Origin: Chamaecyparis obtusa
Taxonomy: Eukaryota; Streptophyta; Pinopsida; Cupressales; Cupressaceae
Length of the DNA: 64,000 nucleotides
Reading direction: 5' to 3'
NCBI GenBank assembly: GCA_027943335.1
Contig: BSBK01014773.1
Coordinates: 1 to 64,000, forward strand
The number at the start of each line of letters is the position of its first letter. Position 1 is the stretch's first letter. Positions 58,957 through 64,000 of this stretch are shown piece after piece. The translations under genes were made by a program, and so were the position numbers. The notes beneath the pieces are model-generated. The model had not been told where the DNA came from and made no database searches. It saw only the letters and a program-made list of their open reading frames with translations.

Positions 58957-60003
58957 ATGTTATGTGTCATCAATGTCAAAAAAGAGAAGATGACAAAATC
59001 TAGTTTTAAAAGTAAAGACTATTCAATGAAAGGAATCTTGGATTTAGTTTGCACTAAACTATGTGATCCCATGAGAACTCAAAGCTACTATGGAGATAGA
59101 TACTTTATTCTATTTGTTTATGATTACACTATATTGATGACTGTTATATTTTTAAAGGAAAAATCTGGGGCATTTAAGATGTTTAAATGGTATAAAGCTA
59201 AAGCAGAGAAGGAAACTGGAAAAGAAATGAAATGATTGAGATTTGATAGAGGTTTTTATTTTATTTTTGATGAATTCACTAACTTTTGTAATGATCACAA
59301 CATTAAAGGACATGTATCTGCACCGAGAACACCAAAGTAGAATGGGATTGCTAAAAGGAGAAACAGGTCTATAGTTGGGTGTGCAAGAACACTGATGATT
59401 GAAAAGAATGTTGCACAGATGTACTGGAAAGAAGCCATCATCACAACTATATATTTATTGAGCCAAGTACAACTAAAGAAAGACACAAGAAAAACACCCT
59501 ATAAGTTATGGTTTGGACACACACCAAGTGTAAGTTACTTGAGAATTTTTGGCAAAATATGTTTTATTCTGAAAGATGATAAAAATGGGAAATTTGATGC
59601 TAAAGGTGATGAGGGGATATTTCATGGATATTCTACCAAAAGAAAAGCTTATAAGTGTCTGAATAAAGTTACTAATAAGATGATTGAAAGTGCTAATGTT
59701 AGAGTTGATGAATTTGCTGATAAAAATGATGAGGAAAGTACTAGGGAGTTGGGAGACTATGGTAGATTCAATTATATTGTCCATCTAGAGTACCTACCAA
59801 AGCCACACATTGAGTCGAATGAGCATCCGAAAAATAACACCGAGGAACAACAAAGGGAAATCGAGAATAAGGAAGAGGATGCCGAGAAAAGAAATGAACC
59901 TAAACAGAATGAAAAAGAAAGAAGAGATCAAGTGCTAGCTAGATTTTTCAGGAGACATCATCCTAAGAACCAAATCATTGGAGATAAGAAAACTAGCATG
60001 TAG
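58957..60003 (+). pseudogene. pol: Copia integrase
   Basis: Core motifs are GILDLVCTKLCDPM (expected aspartate position changed to Lys-Leu), YYGDRYFILFVYDYT, LRFDRGFYFIFDEF (second Asp present) and PRTPK*NGIAKRRNRSI, where the catalytic glutamate position reads Lys. A long C-terminal part follows (YLRIFGKICFILKDDKNGKF, GIFHGYSTKRKAYKC, NVRVDEFADK). Stops fall at 59233 (TGA), 59338 (TAG) and 60001 (TAG). Frame 58957-61614 is otherwise constant. Confidence 0.87.
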
Positions 60004-61614
60004 ACTAGAAGTAAGTTAAGATAGAACACATTCTTGGTTTATGAGTTTGAACCAAAAAATGTTAAGGTTGCACTTGAAAATGATGAATGGATCAATGATA
60101 TGAATGAAGAGATTGAAAAAATTGAGAAAAATAAGACATGGACTTTAGTACCTAGACTAAAAGATAAAAATGTTATCGGTACTAAATGGATTTTCAGAAA
60201 TAAGCTGAATGAGAATGGAGAAGTTACTAGGAACAAAACTAGACTAGTTTGCAAGGGATATGCACAAGAAGAAGGGATTGATTATGGTGAAACATTTGCA
60301 CCTATTTCTAGACTGGAAGGAGTTTGCATGTTATTGGCATATGTTGCACATAAGAACTTTAAGGTATACCAAATGGATGTCAAGTCAACATTTATGAATG
60401 GAGTACTAGAAGAGTTGGTTTACATAGAATAACTAGAAGGATTTGTTGATCCAAATCAGAAATACATGGTATGTAGATTACAAAAAGCTTTATATGGATT
60501 GAAGCAAGCATCAAGAACCTAGTATGAAAGGTTGTATACTTATCTTATAAGTATTGGTTTTGTAAGAACTAGTGAAAACAACAATTTGTATATGAAAGGA
60601 GGATCTGATCATACTATTTTGATTGCTAAAATATTTGTGGATGACATAATCTTTGGAGGACAAGATCATATATGTAAATCTTTTTCTGATGAGATGAGAA
60701 AAGAATTTAAAATTTCAATGTTTGGAGAGATTTAATTATTTCTAGGCTTACAGGTTATTCAGCAAAATGATGGAATTTTTATCACAAAATCAAATTACAT
60801 CAAGGAAGTATTGAGAACATTTGACATGGAAGATGCTAAACTAGTTGGAAGACCAATGGTCATAGGCTGAAAATTGACTAAAGATGATGAATCCAAAGAG
60901 GTAAATCAAACACTGTACCGATCTATGATTAGTAAACTAATGTATGTTGTACATACTAGGCCTGATATTGCACATGTAGTTGGGATTGTGGCTAGATTTT
61001 TTGCAAATCATAAAGATTCACACATGGTTGCTACAAAAATAATTTTGAGATACTTGAAGAAAATAGAGGACTATGGATTATGGTATCCTAAGGAAGGAAA
61101 ATTTGAACTAAGAGTCTATATCAATGCTGATTGGGCTGGAAATATAGATGACAGAAAGAGCACAATTGGAGGAGCATTTTTCTTTGGTGAAAAACTTGTA
61201 ACTTGGACAAGTAAGAAACAACCTTGTATTTCTCAGTCCACATCCAAAGTAGAGTATGTTGCTACTACTACAAATTGTTCAAACATTGCATATATCAAAA
61301 AAGTGTTGGAAGGGATGAATGAGGTAATCACTAAGCTGATGATTATATATTGTGACAACACTAGTGCTATAAATATATCTAAGAATCCAATGATGCATTC
61401 AAAGATAAAGAATATATCAATTAACTATCACTACTTAAGAGAACAAGTACATGAGAAGCAACTTAAACTGGAATATGTTACATCAAAGGAGCAACTTGCT
61501 GATATTTTTACCAAGCCTCTACCGAAGGACACTTTTGAATACTTAAGGACTAGACTTGGGGTCTGTCCCCTATCTACCAGTCACAAATGTGATCTGGAGG
61601 TTGCATCAGCCTAA
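60004..61614 (+). pseudogene. pol: Copia reverse transcriptase and RNase H
   Basis: Motifs are [35 protein letters not shown] text, [21 protein letters not shown] (expected second Asp/Ala box), LYGLKQASRT, catalytic IFVDDIIFGGQ near 60630 (FVDD), and LFLGLQVIQQ. RNase H follows with YINADWAGNIDDRKSTIGG, SKVEYVA, IYCDNTSAINISKNP and TSKEQLADIFTKPLPKD. Stops fall at about 60022, 60430, 60520, 60733 and 60868. The last piece (60874-61614) is open to its natural end. Confidence 0.9.
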
Positions 61615-62134
61615 TCTTATCAGAAGATCCTTCATGTTAATGCAACATAGCTCACACTTTGGATTATGTCTAAAGTTGTGAAGGAAAGATTTGAGGAGCT
61701 AGAACAAAGAATTTACAAATCAGTATATTGAGATACAAGTGTCTGGACCGAACAATAGTGAGTTACTTGCTTACTACAGAGCTATATATTTTATGTTTTT
61801 CTTTGGCATTGTTGTCAAAGGGAGATAAGTTTATAATGAAATATCTATCTAAGGGAGAGATAAATTTAGAAAGTCATGGAGAGACAATCTGAAAGAGTTG
61901 AATATTTGTTGTTGAGAACAAAAGGAATCTGAGAGCTGAAAAGATCAAATTTAGAGAAGAGAGTATGAACTTGTAATGCTGCTATGTAACATAGTGATTA
62001 AACATATTAAAAATCAAGCTAGGGAGAGCTTACTGAGCTACAACATTTACTTATATAGTTGTAGAATATATGTTTGGTATGTGTGTGGCATATTTCATAT
62101 TACTTATGTTTCCATAATTGCCAAAGGGAGAGAT
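61615..62134 (+). other. 3' untranslated part and purine tract of the second Copia element
   Basis: No gene. Several AAGGGAGA phrases occur (near 61818, 61852 and 62124). The last, CCAAAGGGAGAGATT (62121-62135), directly precedes the 3' LTR and is the polypurine tract. Confidence 0.7.
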
Positions 62135-62500
62135 TGATGAACTACAACTGATTAAATATGTGAATAAATTGAAGATCAGTGACTAGAGATCACCGAGTTA
62201 CTGAATTAATATGTAAGATGATTAAATCAATAATATGTTGTCATTGATGTCAACTAGCTTTGACAGTACTTATCATGTAAGTTACTATTGGAAAGTTATC
62301 TATACTGAGGTATATGACATGATATAGTGTTGTCATTATGGAAACAAAGTCATATAACAGTTTGGAGTCAGCACACCTAATGAGAAGATAAAAAATCAGC
62401 CAAGTGTTGAAGACTAGATAGTGTACAGAGTTCCTGCAACTCAAAGCATCAATGCACATGTGTATGGATGAATTATGGTATGCACCCTAGAAGTTAATTT
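62135..62500 (+). repeat. 3' LTR of the second Copia element, interrupted
   Basis: It starts TGATGAACTACAACTG and aligns with 55830 onward for about 150 bp. It then becomes weakly alignable, and is cut at 62501 by the next LTR. Confidence 0.75.
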
Positions 62501-63405
62501 TGTTAGAATATACTTATGATTATTCTATGAGCACATAAGTAGATATGCAAAGATGTGAAAGTTACAGTCAATTGAAGTTGCATAGCCAGTGTGTGCCAGT
62601 AGAGAACAGAGCATGGAGCCGATACTTAGCATTTTGGTTTGCGATTATAATATAATGTTGTAAAGGCCATGCACCCATTGTATTTAGGTTTTTGACATGT
62701 TTATATGTATAATTGTAAGCACGCTTAAGCTAATTCATTTGAAAGCGTTGTTTGTAATTAGTTATAGGGCCGACCTAATTGTTTTGTTTGTATGAGAGTA
62801 TAAATATAAGATGTGCCCATTGTATTCGGTATGGAAGTTGTAATAGAGTTGTGAAAAGTAGAGTAGAGGTATGTGAAGAGAGCATAAGATGTATTAGAGC
62901 TTTGCAAGAGGTCAAAGCATCAGCACATCAAAGGAACTCATCTGACAAGCAGTGTCACAGTGATAGTTCACCTATAGATATAGTGTGTATCTGAATTCAG
63001 AAAGTTGTAGCCTTCATCATTTGAGCAGTGAGCTCTAGGATAGTGAGTCCACTCCCCTAATAGGGATTATTGTAAAAGACTCCTAATAGGGTCTGACCCT
63101 TAACAAGGTCTACTATACTTAAAGCATTGTAAAGCTACTCCTAACAGGGTAAAGGATCTTCTAGCAACGATCACAAAACAATAGTGTAGAATATTAGTGG
63201 GTGTCAATTCCCACTGGGGTTTTTACCTATTTGGGTTTTCCCTTAACCATATTGGTGTCATGTGTTGATTTCATGTTTCATGTTTATGTGAATATTTAAT
63301 TAAGTACTTAAGCATTTAATTTTAGCATAAAGATTAAAGTAAAAATTTAAATACAGTGAACACTAATTCACCCCCCCCCCCCTCTAAGTGTTCCCATTCC
63401 TAACA
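62501..63405 (+). repeat. 5' LTR of the third Copia element
   Basis: 905 bp, starting TGTTAGAATATAC and ending CCATTCCTAACA. It contains TATAAATATA at 62799-62808 and a C12 run at 63371-63382 near its end. CCCCCTCT runs are common just before the end of this LTR type. No second copy is in the window. Confidence 0.82.
62799..62808 (+). promoter_or_regulatory. TATA box of third Copia LTR
   Basis: TATAAATATA lies about 300 nt into the LTR, a plausible U3 promoter. Confidence 0.65.
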
Positions 63406-63407
63406 AT

Positions 63408-63419
63408 TGGTATCAGAGC
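63408..63419 (+). promoter_or_regulatory. Primer-binding site (initiator Met tRNA)
   Basis: TGGTATCAGAGC lies 2 nt after the LTR end and matches the consensus exactly. Confidence 0.93.
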
Positions 63420-63459
63420 TCTGGTCCTCAACAAAGAAGTTTAAACACTTGAGGAGATC

Positions 63460-64000
63460 ATGGACAAAGTAGAAATGAAACATCTAAAGAAGAATCTTGA
63501 AGCCGCTCTTGAAGACCTGGACAATTCAGAAAGAGAAATTGAAGAACTAAAAGAAAAAGTCTATGATGCTCAATTAGTTATCAAAAGACTAAGAAAGGAT
63601 TTGAAAGGATGCTCTAATAGTGATCTTGAAGAAAAAGTCAAGAAGTTGAATAAAGAAAATGCATCCTTATTAAGTCAGCTTGAAGAATTTGATGAAAAAC
63701 TGATGAACTATCAAGATGTCTATAATGAACAGGTCAAGGAGTACCTTCAACTAAATGAGGAATTGAGAGAAGCCAATTTGGAAATCTTGGATCTAAGGAA
63801 TTAAGAAACAAGATTGGAGTCTGAATTAAAAGAAGCAAAGAATCACATTGAAAAATTGTACACTAGTTTTGATCTGATAGAATCTCAGTTGTATGCAAGA
63901 AGATTCAAAGGATACACTAGTTCTATTGGACACAATTAAGCACAAAATTAGATTGATAATATGCGAGCAAGAAAGGAGATATATAAAGACTCTACTGATA
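63460..64000 (+). pseudogene. Coiled-coil N-terminal region of a Copia Gag-like protein, partial
   Basis: ATG 63460 lies 40 nt after the primer site. The first 114 codons are highly charged, with heptad-like leucines (MDKVEMKHLKKNLEAALEDL, then LEEKVKKLNKENASLLSQLE), so a long coiled coil is likely. A TAA at 63802 interrupts it. The same frame continues (ETRLESELKEAKNHIEKLY) with further stops near 63937 and 63949 to the window edge. The usual Gag landmarks are not reached. Whether this is an extended Gag N terminus or a separate leader protein is open. Confidence 0.6.

Larger units (their letters stand above)
55830..62500 (+). mobile_element. Copia LTR retrotransposon with 3' LTR interrupted
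   Basis: The 5' LTR (55830-57335), mutated primer site, gag, protease, integrase, reverse transcriptase and RNase H, purine tract and the start of the 3' LTR are all present in Copia order. Similarity between the LTRs is clear for about the first 150 bp (TGATGA..., then CACCGAGTTACTGAAT and GTTGTCATTGATGTCAACTAG) and weak afterwards. At 62501 another Copia LTR begins, so the rest of the 3' LTR lies beyond that insertion. Coding parts carry stops and one main frameshift near 58975. Confidence 0.9.
62501..64000 (+). mobile_element. Third Copia element, 5' end only, continues past the window
   Basis: A full LTR (62501-63405), a consensus primer site and the first coding region are present; the rest is outside. 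It sits inside the 3' LTR of the preceding Copia element, so it is the younger of the two. Confidence 0.85.

Overview
The window looks like nuclear DNA of a seed plant with a very large, repeat-rich genome. A conifer or other gymnosperm is my best guess, but that is inference. The reasons are: nearly everything is old, decayed retrotransposon; many elements start at plant-type tRNA-iMet primer sites; there is a tRNA-derived SINE; and the few host gene remnants are plant families (full-size ABCG/PDR transporter, tubby-like protein, F-box/kelch protein). Only one protein gene lacks internal stops, the F-box/kelch gene at 11887-12618 (minus). There is one clean tRNA gene, tRNA-Val(UAC), at 11531-11602.

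Layout. 1-1260: minus-strand ABCG/PDR transporter pseudogene with its exon-intron pattern still readable. 2262-5521: complete non-autonomous Copia-type element with LTRs, PBS, PPT, 5-bp target duplication, gag only, and an 11-copy minisatellite. 5.5-10.2 kb: no genes seen. 10233-10375: tubby-domain exon. 11531-12618: tRNA, hairpin-rich repeat, F-box/kelch gene. 13162-13389: SINE with a perfect 17-bp target duplication. 16073-19680: Copia element cut off inside reverse transcriptase. 19.7-34.9 kb: an L1-type LINE, split by the remains of a minus-strand Ty3/Gypsy element (about 24.6-32.05 kb). The LINE ends in an extra reading frame (ORF3). 36752-54809: an 18-kb plus-strand Ty3/Gypsy element of Tat-like layout, with both LTRs. 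55830-62500: another Copia element. Its 3' LTR is interrupted at 62501 by a third Copia element that runs off the window.

Two themes stand out. First, both Gypsy elements carry a plant mobile domain (PMD) gene in antisense between integrase and the 3' LTR. In the 18-kb element this gene has a TATA box, a short first exon, a GT-AG intron and a long second exon, joined in phase. Second, the long reading frames have decayed almost only by stop codons that look like CAG to TAG, CGA to TGA or TGG to TAG changes. The 8-kb gag-pol frame has 24 stops and one frameshift; the antisense PMD gene has about 32 stops and none; LINE ORF3 has 13 stops and none. This is what 5-methylcytosine deamination at CG and CHG sites would produce. 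Clusters of decayed CTCGCGCGAG-like palindromes lie in the Gypsy leader and in the PMD intron, and have no assigned role.
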